Shown here piece by piece: positions 45,233-53,895 of a stretch of 64,000 nucleotides of DNA (positions are counted from its first letter, which is position 1; every line of letters begins with the position of its first letter). A program made the translations under genes and the position numbers. The notes under the pieces are model-generated. The model made no database searches, was not told where the DNA came from, and saw only the letters and a list, made by a program, of their open reading frames with translations. The stretch is taken from assembly GCF_003347495.1 (NCBI RefSeq), contig NZ_QCXY01000001.1, positions 744,001 to 808,000 on the forward strand, written 5' to 3'. The DNA comes from Pleomorphovibrio marinus. GTDB taxonomy: Bacteria > Bacteroidota > Bacteroidia > Cytophagales > Cyclobacteriaceae.

Positions 45233-45304
45233 TTACTATTTTATTTTATCATCGAAGCTACGCTACCAATGTCATCAAAAACAAAAATTTTTCTTCGTAT
45301 TTTC

Positions 45305-46336
45305 CTAATGTTTTTCTACCAGAGCTTTTACACAGTCCACCCAAGTGTCCCTTGAATTTAAGCTGGGAACCAAGTTCCATACTTCACCTCCGCATTCTTC
45401 AAATTTCTCCTTATACTCTTCTCCCACCTCAACTGTGGTTTCCAAGCAATCCGCAACAAAGGCCGGGGAGAAGGCCAGCACTTTTTTGATCCCTTTGGAA
45501 GTCACTTCCTCAATCACCTCTTCCGTATAGGGCTTGATCCAGGGGTCATTACCCAAACGGGACTGAAAACATGTTTTCACCTTTTCACCGGGAAGTCCGA
45601 GCCTTTCGGCAATGAGCCTGGTGGTGAGGAAACACTGGGCTCTGTAGCAAAACTGATTTTTCTTGGTGTAATTGGCACAACATTTATCACTCAACTGACA
45701 GTAACCGTCCACAGAACCTTTTTTAATTTGTCTTTCCGGAAGCCCATGATAGGAAAATAGATAAAGGTCATATTCGTCTTTTTTCATCATTTCTCTCCCC
45801 AGTTCAGCCCAGGCTTCCAAAAAGAAGGGTTCATCTACAAAATTATTGATAAAGGTGATGCTGGGGATTATTTGCCATTTTCTTGCTTCTTCCATCACTT
45901 TATCTACCACAGACCCATTGGTAGCAGAGGCATATTGGGGAAAAAGTGGCAGGACTATGATTTTTTTAACATTGGCATCATTTAGTGCCTTCAGCCCCGT
46001 AGCAATGCTAGGGCTTTGGTAGCGCATGGCCATTTCCACCTGATAATGAGAGGGATCTAGCTTTGCCTTTAATTTGTCCCTGAGATCCTCGGTGTGAAAA
46101 AGCAGTGGCGACCCTCTTTCCGTCCATAATTTCCTATATTCTTTGGCGGATTTTGGGGACCTAAAGGGGGCAATAATTAAATTTACCAACATCCATCTTG
46201 GAATGAGGGGAATGTCAATTACCCTTCCATCCATTAAAAATTCTCGGAGGTATTTTCGTACATCGCCCGTAGCAGTGCTATCGGGAGTTCCAAGATTGAC
46301 CAATAAGACACCGGTCTTCGCTTTATTTTTGTTCAT
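45305..46336 (-). CDS. hemH: Ferrochelatase
   Basis: 343 residues. HemH inserts Fe2+ into protoporphyrin IX at the end of haem synthesis. The N-terminal GVLLVNLGTPDS, the metal-site His197 in LFSYHGLPERQ and Glu299 in FVADCLETTVEVGEEY are present. Between them lies a cysteine cluster, Cys213, 219, 220, 230 and 235, after the SYHGLP motif; internal cysteines of this kind bind a [2Fe-2S] cluster in some bacterial ferrochelatases, so a cluster is possible here. No other haem genes are adjacent. The family call is firm. Confidence 0.94.
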   Translation of the reverse strand: MNKNKAKTGVLLVNLGTPDSTATGDVRKYLREFLMDGRVIDIPLIPRWMLVNLIIAPFRSPKSAKEYRKLWTERGSPLLFHTEDLRDKLKAKLDPSHYQVEMAMRYQSPSIATGLKALNDANVKKIIVLPLFPQYASATNGSVVDKVMEEARKWQIIPSITFINNFVDEPFFLEAWAELGREMMKKDEYDLYLFSYHGLPERQIKKGSVDGYCQLSDKCCANYTKKNQFCYRAQCFLTTRLIAERLGLPGEKVKTCFQSRLGNDPWIKPYTEEVIEEVTSKGIKKVLAFSPAFVADCLETTVEVGEEYKEKFEECGGEVWNLVPSLNSRDTWVDCVKALVEKH

Positions 46337-46524
46337 GAACTTATTCTGTTAAATCAAGGTGAAGTCATTCCCTTTGAATAACCAAAGGTAATAAGCAATG
46401 TTAGTTTAGGCATCTAAATTTTCTCAAGATTACCCTATATATTCCTCTCTTCCCAACAATTGCTGTCAATAATCCCTATTTTTGAGGCCATACCTAATTC
46501 TTGACTTTCTAGCCAACTAAATAA

Positions 46525-48675
46525 ATGATCTTCCTTAGCGACATTAGTTTTAAACTCCCTTTGGAAAGCCCGGTACTCAAGTTTTCCATCATACTTTTTA
46601 TTATCCTGTTCGCGCCACTTTTGCTGAACAAGATCAGGGTACCGCAGCTGATTGGACTGATCATAGCCGGGGCGGTCATCGGGCCTAACGGACTACACCT
46701 AATGGACAGGGACAGCAGCATTGTACTTTTCGGTACTGTGGGTTTACTATACATTATGTTTTTGGCCGGTTTGGAAATAGATTTGGGTGACTTTAAAAAG
46801 AACAAGGACAAAAGCATTGTTTTTGGGCTTTACACCTTTACCATCCCCATGGTATTGGGGACCTCGGTTGGGGTTTACGTAATGGGTTTTGGCTGGATGA
46901 CAGCCATACTATTGGCCAGTATGTTTGCTTCCCACACCCTTATCGCATATCCATTGGTAAGTAAACTTGGGGTGGCAAAAAACAAGGCTGTAAACATCAC
47001 AGTGGGTGGAACCATGATCACCGATACTCTTGCCTTATTGGTATTGGCTATAATAGCCGGGACAGCTGTCGGTGAAATTACCGCAGAATTTTGGGTTAGG
47101 CTGGGCGTTTCAGTGGTGCTCTTTGCAGCCATCGTAATCTTTGTATTCCCTTTATTAGGCAGGTGGTTTTTTAAAAGGTATGATGACAATATTAGCCAGT
47201 ATATTTTTGTTTTAGGTTTGGTGTTTTTGGGATCCTTTCTAGCGGAAGCAGCAGGCATAGAGGCCATTATCGGGGCATTCCTTGCGGGATTGGCAATGAA
47301 TAGGCTGATTCCTCACACTTCCCCACTTATGAACCGTATAGAGTTTGTGGGAAATGCTCTCTTTATACCCTTTTTTCTCATCGGAGTTGGGATGCTTATT
47401 AACTTCAGGGTATTTTTTATAGATTTAGAAACTATTAAGGTGGCTATTATGATGACGGTCGTGGCCACCTTTTCCAAATATGCAGCAGCATGGCTGACCC
47501 AAAAAACATACGGCTTTTCCCAGGCACAGAAGCAGGTTATTTTCGGTTTAAGTAATGCCCAGGCTGCAGCTACGCTCGCCGCTGTATTGGTCGGGTACAA
47601 TATCATTTTGGGGGAGTCTGCAGCAGGTGAGCCCATACGACTTCTAAACGACGCCATACTGAATGGAACGATTTTGATGATCTTAGTTACCTGCACCATT
47701 GCCAGCTTTGTGGCTCAAAAAGGAGCTGCGAAAATAGCCTTGGAAGAAATGGAGGAGGATAACGAGGGCGACAAGGACAAGTTTGCTTCTGAAAAAATCC
47801 TTATACCCATTAATTATCCTGAAAACATAGAAGAACTGGTGAACCTGGCTATTACCGTAAAGTCCGAAAGGTCAACGAAAGCATTGCTGGCCTTAAACAT
47901 TATCCCCACGGACACCAATAACGTAAAGTTGGAAAAGAATGCAAGGAAACTACTGGAAAAGGCTAGCATTTCAGCCTCTGCTACAGACAATACCATTAAG
48001 GAGCTTATTAGATATGATTCCGACATCATCAATGGGATCACCAATGTGGTGAAAGAAAACAAAGTGTCTGATTTGATCCTCGGTCTGCACAAACATAGAG
48101 GGATCTCTGGTTCTTTTTTGGGCAACCTCACGGAAGGGGTGCTGAGTCGATGCAACGTGACCACCTTAATTTATCGGTTTATTCAACCCATAAATACCGT
48201 GAAACGCTATCACATTATAGCCCCACTGAATGCAGAGAAGGAAATAGGGTTTCCTTTTTGGCTGCTAAGGATATGGAACCTGGGTAAGAATACCGGGGCA
48301 AAATTGGTGTTTTATGGTAGTAAACCCTTTTTGAAATACATACAAGATGTAAATAAAAATCATGGATTAGAGGTAGAGTACAGGGAGTTTTCGGAATGGG
48401 AGGATTTCTTGATCATTTCCAGGGATATAAAGGAAAATGATGCCCTGTTCATCATCATGAGCAGAAAGAGCGAAATATCCTATTCCCCTATCATGAAACA
48501 GATACCTAAGTACCTGAATAAATATTTCCAGGCTTTCAACTACGTCTTGATATATCCCATTCAGCAAGGGTTATCTGAATACAGGGCGGGAAACATATTT
48601 AGCCCATTTGTGAGCAACTTTGAAAGTCTGGAGGATATCGGAAAGACCATATCGACTTTGTTTAAAAAGAAATAA
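46525..48675 (+). CDS. CPA2-type cation:proton antiporter with stress-protein-like C-terminal region
   Basis: 716 residues. The first 400 form about 12-13 membrane segments of the CPA2 (KefB/NapA-like) fold: VPQLIGLIIAGAVIGPNGLH (about 33-52), SHTLIAYPLVSKLGVAKNKA, and a mid-membrane GIEAIIGAFLAGLAMNRL (about 238-255). The rest (about 425-716) is soluble and holds two regions with UspA-like character, e.g. ILIPINYPENIEELVNLAIT and VSDLILGLHKHRGISGSFLG, a Usp nucleotide-loop style motif. It exchanges Na+ or K+ for H+ at the inner membrane; the tail may regulate it. It ends one base before the stop of the convergent histidine kinase gene. Confidence 0.9.
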   Translation: MIFLSDISFKLPLESPVLKFSIILFIILFAPLLLNKIRVPQLIGLIIAGAVIGPNGLHLMDRDSSIVLFGTVGLLYIMFLAGLEIDLGDFKKNKDKSIVFGLYTFTIPMVLGTSVGVYVMGFGWMTAILLASMFASHTLIAYPLVSKLGVAKNKAVNITVGGTMITDTLALLVLAIIAGTAVGEITAEFWVRLGVSVVLFAAIVIFVFPLLGRWFFKRYDDNISQYIFVLGLVFLGSFLAEAAGIEAIIGAFLAGLAMNRLIPHTSPLMNRIEFVGNALFIPFFLIGVGMLINFRVFFIDLETIKVAIMMTVVATFSKYAAAWLTQKTYGFSQAQKQVIFGLSNAQAAATLAAVLVGYNIILGESAAGEPIRLLNDAILNGTILMILVTCTIASFVAQKGAAKIALEEMEEDNEGDKDKFASEKILIPINYPENIEELVNLAITVKSERSTKALLALNIIPTDTNNVKLEKNARKLLEKASISASATDNTIKELIRYDSDIINGITNVVKENKVSDLILGLHKHRGISGSFLGNLTEGVLSRCNVTTLIYRFIQPINTVKRYHIIAPLNAEKEIGFPFWLLRIWNLGKNTGAKLVFYGSKPFLKYIQDVNKNHGLEVEYREFSEWEDFLIISRDIKENDALFIIMSRKSEISYSPIMKQIPKYLNKYFQAFNYVLIYPIQQGLSEYRAGNIFSPFVSNFESLEDIGKTISTLFKKK

Positions 48676-48676
48676 C

Positions 48677-50044
48677 TTATTCCAAAGGAAGGCGAACCTG
48701 GAAGCAAGTCCCACCTTCTTCTAAGGCATGAACTTCAATTTGCCCGTTATGGAGCTTTAAGATCCGTGCTACTAAAGCAAGGCCAATACCGTTTCCGGCT
48801 ACTGTTTGTTGGTTCTTGCCTCGGTAAAATGGTTCAAAAATAGCTTCCCTTTCCTCCGGAGGGATTCCTGGGCCAGTATCCGAAAATAAAAGTTCTGCAT
48901 TACCTGACAGGCTTTTTAGGCTTATAGAGCAGGTTTGGTCAGGGCTGAATTTACAGGCATTCTCGATTAGATTTGAAAAAGCAGTGGTCAACAAGTAGGC
49001 ATTTCCTAACAGGTTCATCTCGGGGGTGTCCAAGTCGGCTTCCATATATTGGATCTTGATCCTATAATTGGAGTTGCATTGTTGTACAAGCTGACTGGCT
49101 TCAAGAACGGTTTCATCCACCCGGATGGACCTAAAGTTTATCTCTGCCCGGTCAAAGGAGGCTTTGGCAAAATCCAACAAACCGGTACTTAAACGTGCCA
49201 TTTTTTTGGCATCCGTAAGCACCTGGCCTATGGTTACATGTTGTTCATGGGAAGTCCTGCCTTCCTTTGTCGCCCATTCCAAATCTGAAATGATCCTCGC
49301 AAGGGGGGTGCGGAACTCATGGGCCATATAAAAAGTAAATTGCTTTTGGGATTCAAAGGACTTTTCCAAACGTTCCAGCATCCGATTGAAGGTTTGGGCA
49401 AGTTGCCATAGTTCATCCTTGTTTTGGCCTACCCTAAGCCTAAGGTCTAAGTTAGAAACTGAAATGTTGTCTGCTTCCTTCACCATCTCCCCCACTGGCG
49501 AGAATGCCTTTTTGGCAAAATACCTGCTGGAAAGGTAAACGATAAGCACACCAAGTGAAAATGCGATAAGCAAAGTTTGAAGGAGGCTGCCAAGCTTATT
49601 GTGGCCATAATCATCATAGGCGGCAGCGGTAACTAGGAATTGCCGATCCCCTTTGTATAATGAAATCCCCACTGCTTGCCAATCTTCCTGCAAAAATGAA
49701 ATCTTTCCTTCCCTACCTATCCTGTCCAACATCTCCGGTGTTTCTTTTACTACATCTAATTCCACTGCGTCATGATAAACCAAATTACCATTCCCATCAT
49801 ATATGGCTACTTCCACTTCATGGATGATTTCCCGGTTTTGCCTGTAAATCGTTTGCAGGGTATTGGCATCTAGCTGGGTGTCGAGAAGGAGATTGGCTTT
49901 TGTGAGCGCCTCTTTTTCCAATAGGTTGTAAAACTCATTCGTCCTATTGGTGGAGGCAGAATAATAGATAATCAAGGAAAAAATTAGTAGGAAACCACTC
50001 ACCAAGACAGTAAAAAGCAAGGAAAGTTTCTTTTGTATACTCAT
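48677..50044 (-). CDS. Sensor histidine kinase
   Basis: 455 residues. Membrane segments at about 7-29 and 156-176 enclose a periplasmic sensor of about 125 residues with no clear named fold. A HAMP domain follows (about 178-232), then the phosphorylated His242 in MAHEFRTPLARI, and the ATPase domain with the N box NLIENACKF, G1 FSDTGPGIPPEERE, the F box FEPFYRG and G2 GNGIGLALVARI. All key residues are present, so it should be an active kinase. Its ATG overlaps the stop of the response regulator gene by four bases. The signal is unknown. Confidence 0.93.
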   Translation of the reverse strand: MSIQKKLSLLFTVLVSGFLLIFSLIIYYSASTNRTNEFYNLLEKEALTKANLLLDTQLDANTLQTIYRQNREIIHEVEVAIYDGNGNLVYHDAVELDVVKETPEMLDRIGREGKISFLQEDWQAVGISLYKGDRQFLVTAAAYDDYGHNKLGSLLQTLLIAFSLGVLIVYLSSRYFAKKAFSPVGEMVKEADNISVSNLDLRLRVGQNKDELWQLAQTFNRMLERLEKSFESQKQFTFYMAHEFRTPLARIISDLEWATKEGRTSHEQHVTIGQVLTDAKKMARLSTGLLDFAKASFDRAEINFRSIRVDETVLEASQLVQQCNSNYRIKIQYMEADLDTPEMNLLGNAYLLTTAFSNLIENACKFSPDQTCSISLKSLSGNAELLFSDTGPGIPPEEREAIFEPFYRGKNQQTVAGNGIGLALVARILKLHNGQIEVHALEEGGTCFQVRLPLE

Positions 50045-50733
50045 GAAGTTCGACTTAGGATGAAGCCCATGCCGGTACGTGTATGTATCAATTTTTGGGC
50101 AAATGGCTTATCTATTTTTTTTCTTAGGTAATTGATATACACGTCAATAAAGTTTGTGCCAGTATCAAAATCCATTCCCCAAACCTCTTTGGCAATTTCC
50201 TCTCGGGTCAGGATTTTTTCGGGATGCTCAAGTAAGTACTTTAGCAGATTAAACTCCTTTGGGGTAAGTTGGATTTCCTTTCCCTCCCTAAAGACCCTGG
50301 CACTATTCAGGTGCATCTCCAGTTCGGCAAACACCAATAAACCGGTGGGTTCCAATTCTTCCTGTGGAAACCTTCTTAAAAGGGATTTGACCCTTACCAG
50401 CAATTCCCTGATATCAAAAGGCTTCACCAGGTAATCGTCTGCCCCGGCATCAAACCCCTCCACCTTATCGTCGGTGGCCCCAAGAGCCGTAAGCAATATT
50501 ATAGGGATTTGGGAATTCTGCTTTCTTATTTCCCTACACAAAGAGACCCCGTCTAGTTTTGGCATCATCAGATCCGAAATGATCAAATCAAACCTACTAT
50601 TCTGGAACATTGCCAGGCCTTCCTCCCCATCACAGGCGACTTCTATATGATAACCTTTCTCTTCCAGGTTTCTGGACAAAAGAGAAGAAAGCCTGATGTC
50701 ATCCTCCACCAATAATAGTTTAGAGTTGTTCAT
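50041..50733 (-). CDS. OmpR-family response regulator
   Basis: 230 residues from the ATG at 50733; a TTG nine bases further up is possible. The receiver domain has LLLVEDDIRLSS, the phosphoacceptor Asp54 in FDLIISDLMMPKLDG, the threonine in IILLTALGATDD and the lysine of DYLVKPFDIREL. The C-terminal winged helix (about 130-228) has LTPKEFNLLKYLLEHPEKIL and VYINYLRKKIDKPF, the OmpR DNA-binding pattern. It is the first gene of the pair with the kinase, and a DUF3127 gene is divergent from it, so a shared regulatory region of about 100 bases lies between. Confidence 0.94.
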   Translation of the reverse strand: MNNSKLLLVEDDIRLSSLLSRNLEEKGYHIEVACDGEEGLAMFQNSRFDLIISDLMMPKLDGVSLCREIRKQNSQIPIILLTALGATDDKVEGFDAGADDYLVKPFDIRELLVRVKSLLRRFPQEELEPTGLLVFAELEMHLNSARVFREGKEIQLTPKEFNLLKYLLEHPEKILTREEIAKEVWGMDFDTGTNFIDVYINYLRKKIDKPFAQKLIHTRTGMGFILSRTS

Positions 50734-50801
50734 TTTTATCAAAATTGCAGGTTGCCTCCCAGAATTTAGATGCAGCTTTTAGTAATTTTATTAGATTTAC
50801 T

Positions 50802-50809
50802 TACCTTCG
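50802..50809 (+). promoter_or_regulatory. Candidate -7 promoter element for the DUF3127 gene
   Basis: TACCTTCG, close to TAnnTTTG, ends 25 bases before the ATG at 50835; TTTTA 20 bases before it could be a weak -33. The same octamer serves the riboswitch-controlled receptor at 57784-57791. It supports the ATG at 50835. Confidence 0.35.
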
Positions 50810-50834
50810 TTCAAAAATAGAAAAAATACTTGGT

Positions 50835-51188
50835 ATGGAAATAAAAGGAAAAATAGTAGGGGTAATGGATGAGATTTCGGGCAATGGCAAAAACGGAGCC
50901 TGGAGAAAGAAAGACTACATTCTGGAAACCATAAGCCAATATCCCAAAAAAGTATGTTTGACCGTTTGGGGAGACAAAATCGATCAGTTTGGAATGCAAG
51001 AAGGCGACCAGGTCACTGCCGGAATAGAAATAGAAAGCAGGGAATTCAATAACAAATGGTACACAGATGTAAGGGTTTGGAAAGTGGATAAAGAGACAGC
51101 GGGTGCCCAAACCTCCCCTCCACCAAGCGGCCAACCCGATGTAAATACCTTCAATGACGAAAGTGGTGAAGATACTTTACCCTTTTAA
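50835..51188 (+). CDS. DUF3127 family protein (OB-fold-like)
   Basis: 117 residues from the ATG at 50835; a TTG at 50745 would add 30 residues that do not fit the family. MEIKGKIVGVMDEISGNGKN and LTVWGDKIDQFGMQEGDQVT are the DUF3127 signatures; the pattern of strands resembles a single-strand-binding OB fold, and the tail is polar and acidic (NTFNDESGEDTLPF), much like SSB tips. The family occurs almost only in Bacteroidota; some members are in nucleoprotein contexts. Nucleic-acid binding is inference from resemblance. It is divergent from the two-component system. Confidence 0.85.
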   Translation: MEIKGKIVGVMDEISGNGKNGAWRKKDYILETISQYPKKVCLTVWGDKIDQFGMQEGDQVTAGIEIESREFNNKWYTDVRVWKVDKETAGAQTSPPPSGQPDVNTFNDESGEDTLPF

Positions 51189-51363
51189 AAGAATTGCGGA
51201 CTAGATCCCTGGGATTTTCAAAATAAAGGAGGGCTTACTTATCATGGTTTTGGCAGGTAGTTTTAAGGAAGCGCCATAACCTTTCAATCCTAAAGCAATT
51301 AATACTTTAAAAAGCACAAATCAATAAGATTGTGGAAAGCTTTTTGAAGGCACCTGTTCTAAC

Positions 51364-52479
51364 CTACTCCTCTACTGATCCACTGGACCCCTTTTGGAGT
51401 AACTTGGCCATCAATAGCAACTCTTCCTCAAGTTCCTCCCTCTCTTTTTGGTTTTTCTCCAGTTTTTTCTTCAGGCTCTTTATTTGAAACTCTGGCTTGA
51501 CGGTGAGCAACTTGTGAAAAATACCCGCAAAAAACAGACCTTGCCTGGCCTTTAACAAAAGCCCCCTCAACTTATATCCCCTGGCAATCTGGGACAACCT
51601 GGCAATTTTTATAAGCCTTATCGTCCTTACAAATGCAATAAAGGGCAGGAGAATGATCAGAAGGTCGATCCAGTTTTTTTGAGCATAGGCAATTTTTTCC
51701 TGGGATATGGAGATCATCAGAATAAACTCATAGGCAAATGCCAACCATATAAATCCTTGAGCCATATCCAGCACAAAGGAAAGATCTGCATTAAGATACT
51801 GCTCTACAGGTTCATAGAATTGCCATTCTATGATCAGAATGGGTAAGATCAGAAGGGCAATCAAAATCATGGGAACGGAAAACTTGCCCTTTAAATGCAC
51901 CAAAAGTCCCTCATTGCGATAACACCATCCCAAAAAAGGAATCCATTGAAGCCTGGGCCTAAGTAAATGCCTGCTCCCCATATGAAGGGGAGGAAACAAA
52001 ATAACCAGTAGCCTCAGGTAGATTTCCTTCTTTGCTTTTCGGTTGCCATACCTACCAATAAGCCAAGTCAAAACCAGGAAGTCCCCTACAAATACCAACC
52101 AAATAAGACCATAAAGCAGAGCAACTCTGCTTTGAAAAAAGGCCACTGCGATGTTTTCCCCCTCATGCGAAAGCAAATTGACAAGGGCAGCGGCTGCAAT
52201 CAGGCAAACTAGTGCCAAGCCGTACAGGATGGGGGTGCTGGTGTACAGATAACTTGCCAAGGGGTTGCCTTGAGGGGCTTGACAACCGGTCTTGATCCTC
52301 ATGTCCCTAGGAATAATTTCCTCAGCAAGCCAAGGATAATTCTTGCACAACTTCCGGACTGGATCCAAAACCTGACTTCGTTTGGTAAGCTGCCTTACCT
52401 GGAAAAGCAAATAGGGGTTTTGGCAATCATTAATTGCTTCTATAACCTCTTGTTTTCTATTATCATCCGATTGGTGCAT
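51364..52479 (-). CDS. Membrane protein with tandem voltage-sensor-like units and C-terminal coiled coil
   Basis: 371 residues. An N-terminal soluble part (1-80) is followed by two similar four-helix units. Unit 1: helices about 82-103, 118-141 and 155-167, with a degenerate fourth. Unit 2: helices about 202-219, 234-258, 268-283 and an S4-like helix with basic residues at every third position (Arg285, Arg288, Lys291, Arg294) in VRTIRLIKIARL. GLIWLVFVGDFLVL (unit 1) aligns with GFIWLAFAYEFILM (unit 2), and LRLLVILFPP with IDLLIILLPF, so an internal duplication is likely. No pore loop or S5-S6 follows; instead a coiled coil of about 331-362 (KSLKKKLEKNQKEREELEEE) ends the protein. It may be annotated as an ion transporter; a proton-channel-like function is possible but unproven. 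Confidence 0.75.
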   Translation of the reverse strand: MHQSDDNRKQEVIEAINDCQNPYLLFQVRQLTKRSQVLDPVRKLCKNYPWLAEEIIPRDMRIKTGCQAPQGNPLASYLYTSTPILYGLALVCLIAAAALVNLLSHEGENIAVAFFQSRVALLYGLIWLVFVGDFLVLTWLIGRYGNRKAKKEIYLRLLVILFPPLHMGSRHLLRPRLQWIPFLGWCYRNEGLLVHLKGKFSVPMILIALLILPILIIEWQFYEPVEQYLNADLSFVLDMAQGFIWLAFAYEFILMISISQEKIAYAQKNWIDLLIILLPFIAFVRTIRLIKIARLSQIARGYKLRGLLLKARQGLFFAGIFHKLLTVKPEFQIKSLKKKLEKNQKEREELEEELLLMAKLLQKGSSGSVEE

Positions 52480-52507
52480 ACTTTCGCAAGTTTCTTAAAA
52501 AAAACCA

Positions 52508-53662
52508 TCAGGCGATGATTTCTGTGCCATCACTGATACGGACGGGGTAAGCGGCTAACTCCTTTCCTGTGGTCTGTTTGTACTCTTTTCCGATTATCTC
52601 AAGAAAATGTTCGGCCGATCCACTTTCCAGAAGATGGATGGTACATCCCCCAAATCCACCACCCATCATCCTTGCGCCTAGCACATAGTCCTTATCCCGG
52701 GTAAAATCAACCAAAAAATCCAACTCTGGGCAACTGACCTCATATTTGTGCCTCAGCCCATCATGTGATGCATACATTAATTGTCCAAAGCCTTTGAGAT
52801 CCTCCCTTTCAAGGCATTCGCAGGCCAATTGTAGGCGTTCGTTTTCTTCTACCACATAGGTACAACGGTCCCACACATTTGGGGAAAAATTTGCCCTTTG
52901 CTCTACCAACATGGAATATTCCACATCTCTTAGACTTTTGACATCTGGAAATTGGCTTTGTATCAGGGCTACACCTGCCTCGCATTCTTTCCTTCTGGTA
53001 TTATATTTACTATCTCCCAAAGCATGTGTAACTTTGGAGTCCAACAGCAGGAATTGATATTCCCCTAACTTCAGGGGAAAATAAGTGTACTCTAAGGTTT
53101 TACAGTCTAACTTTATGGCCAAGTCTTTCTTTCCCATCATGGAGGCAAACATGTCCATAATTCCGCAATGAACGCCTGCAAACTCATGTTCCGCCCTCTG
53201 GGACATTTCTATCAGGGAGTTTTTTGAAACCGAATGGTCAAATAAATGCGAAAGGCCCATTCCCACACCATTCTCCAAAGCTGCCGATGAAGACAATCCG
53301 GCACCAATAGGAATATCACCCCCGAATACACAATCAAATCCACCAATTTCCAAACCACCTATTTTAAATTGTTGCGCAACACCCATAATGAAATTTATCC
53401 ATCCCCCATTCCTTGGAACAAGTTCATTTAGATCAAACTCCTCCATCTGCCCATAATCTAAGCTGTAAACGCTGCATTTTGAAGTATGATTTTTTTTGAA
53501 CCCGAGGTAAATGGCCTTATCAATTGCAGCGGGCAGCACAAAGCCTTGATTGTAGTCCGTATGTTCGCCAATAAGGTTTATGCGGCCGGGAGATCTTACT
53601 ATAACGGCAGGTTCAGTTTGAAACCGGAAAGAAAACTGTTGTCTGATTTGATTTGGAATCAT
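52508..53662 (-). CDS. galK: Galactokinase
   Basis: 384 residues, the normal GalK length. It phosphorylates galactose to galactose 1-phosphate. Motifs: SPGRINLIGEHTDYNQGFVL (about 24-43, sugar-binding signature), IPIGAGLSSSAALENGVG (ATP loop of GHMP kinases, about 115-132), MDMFASMMG and the late GARMMGGGFGGCTIHL (about 340-355). No galT, mutarotase or sugar transporter is adjacent, so the Leloir partners must lie elsewhere. A weak hairpin followed by eight T lies right after the stop codon on the minus strand. Confidence 0.95.
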   Translation of the reverse strand: MIPNQIRQQFSFRFQTEPAVIVRSPGRINLIGEHTDYNQGFVLPAAIDKAIYLGFKKNHTSKCSVYSLDYGQMEEFDLNELVPRNGGWINFIMGVAQQFKIGGLEIGGFDCVFGGDIPIGAGLSSSAALENGVGMGLSHLFDHSVSKNSLIEMSQRAEHEFAGVHCGIMDMFASMMGKKDLAIKLDCKTLEYTYFPLKLGEYQFLLLDSKVTHALGDSKYNTRRKECEAGVALIQSQFPDVKSLRDVEYSMLVEQRANFSPNVWDRCTYVVEENERLQLACECLEREDLKGFGQLMYASHDGLRHKYEVSCPELDFLVDFTRDKDYVLGARMMGGGFGGCTIHLLESGSAEHFLEIIGKEYKQTTGKELAAYPVRISDGTEIIA

Positions 53663-53895
53663 TAAATTTGTGGGTATAGGTTCAATGGGTAAATTTACCT
53701 AGTAAAAAGAAAGGCATAAACAAAAAGTCCTAAAAATCCTCAACATTCCTCTTCGGCTTATTTAGAATATAAAAGCTTTAGTATAATATTTGGTATTTTA
53801 CAGGATTTCTGTCCTAAAATTGGTTTTTTAACTAAACCTCCCCAGGAATCCAACTTTTTTACCATTATTTTGTTATATAGGTAACATCAATAATT

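Larger units (their letters stand above)
44796..45304. other. Intergenic region holding promoter and repeat copies
   Basis: 509 bases between the divergent start of the sigma operon and the hemH stop. It contains the candidate sigma-operon promoter (44817-44847), a degenerate repeat copy (45004-45095) and full repeat copy 2 (45092-45232). I see no coding sequence or RNA gene in it. Confidence 0.7.

Noticed and set aside
46875-47699. Two minus-strand frames of about 130 codons inside the antiporter gene.
   Set aside because: Antisense to clear membrane segments of the CPA2 antiporter; they are alanine/threonine-rich shadows with no start context.
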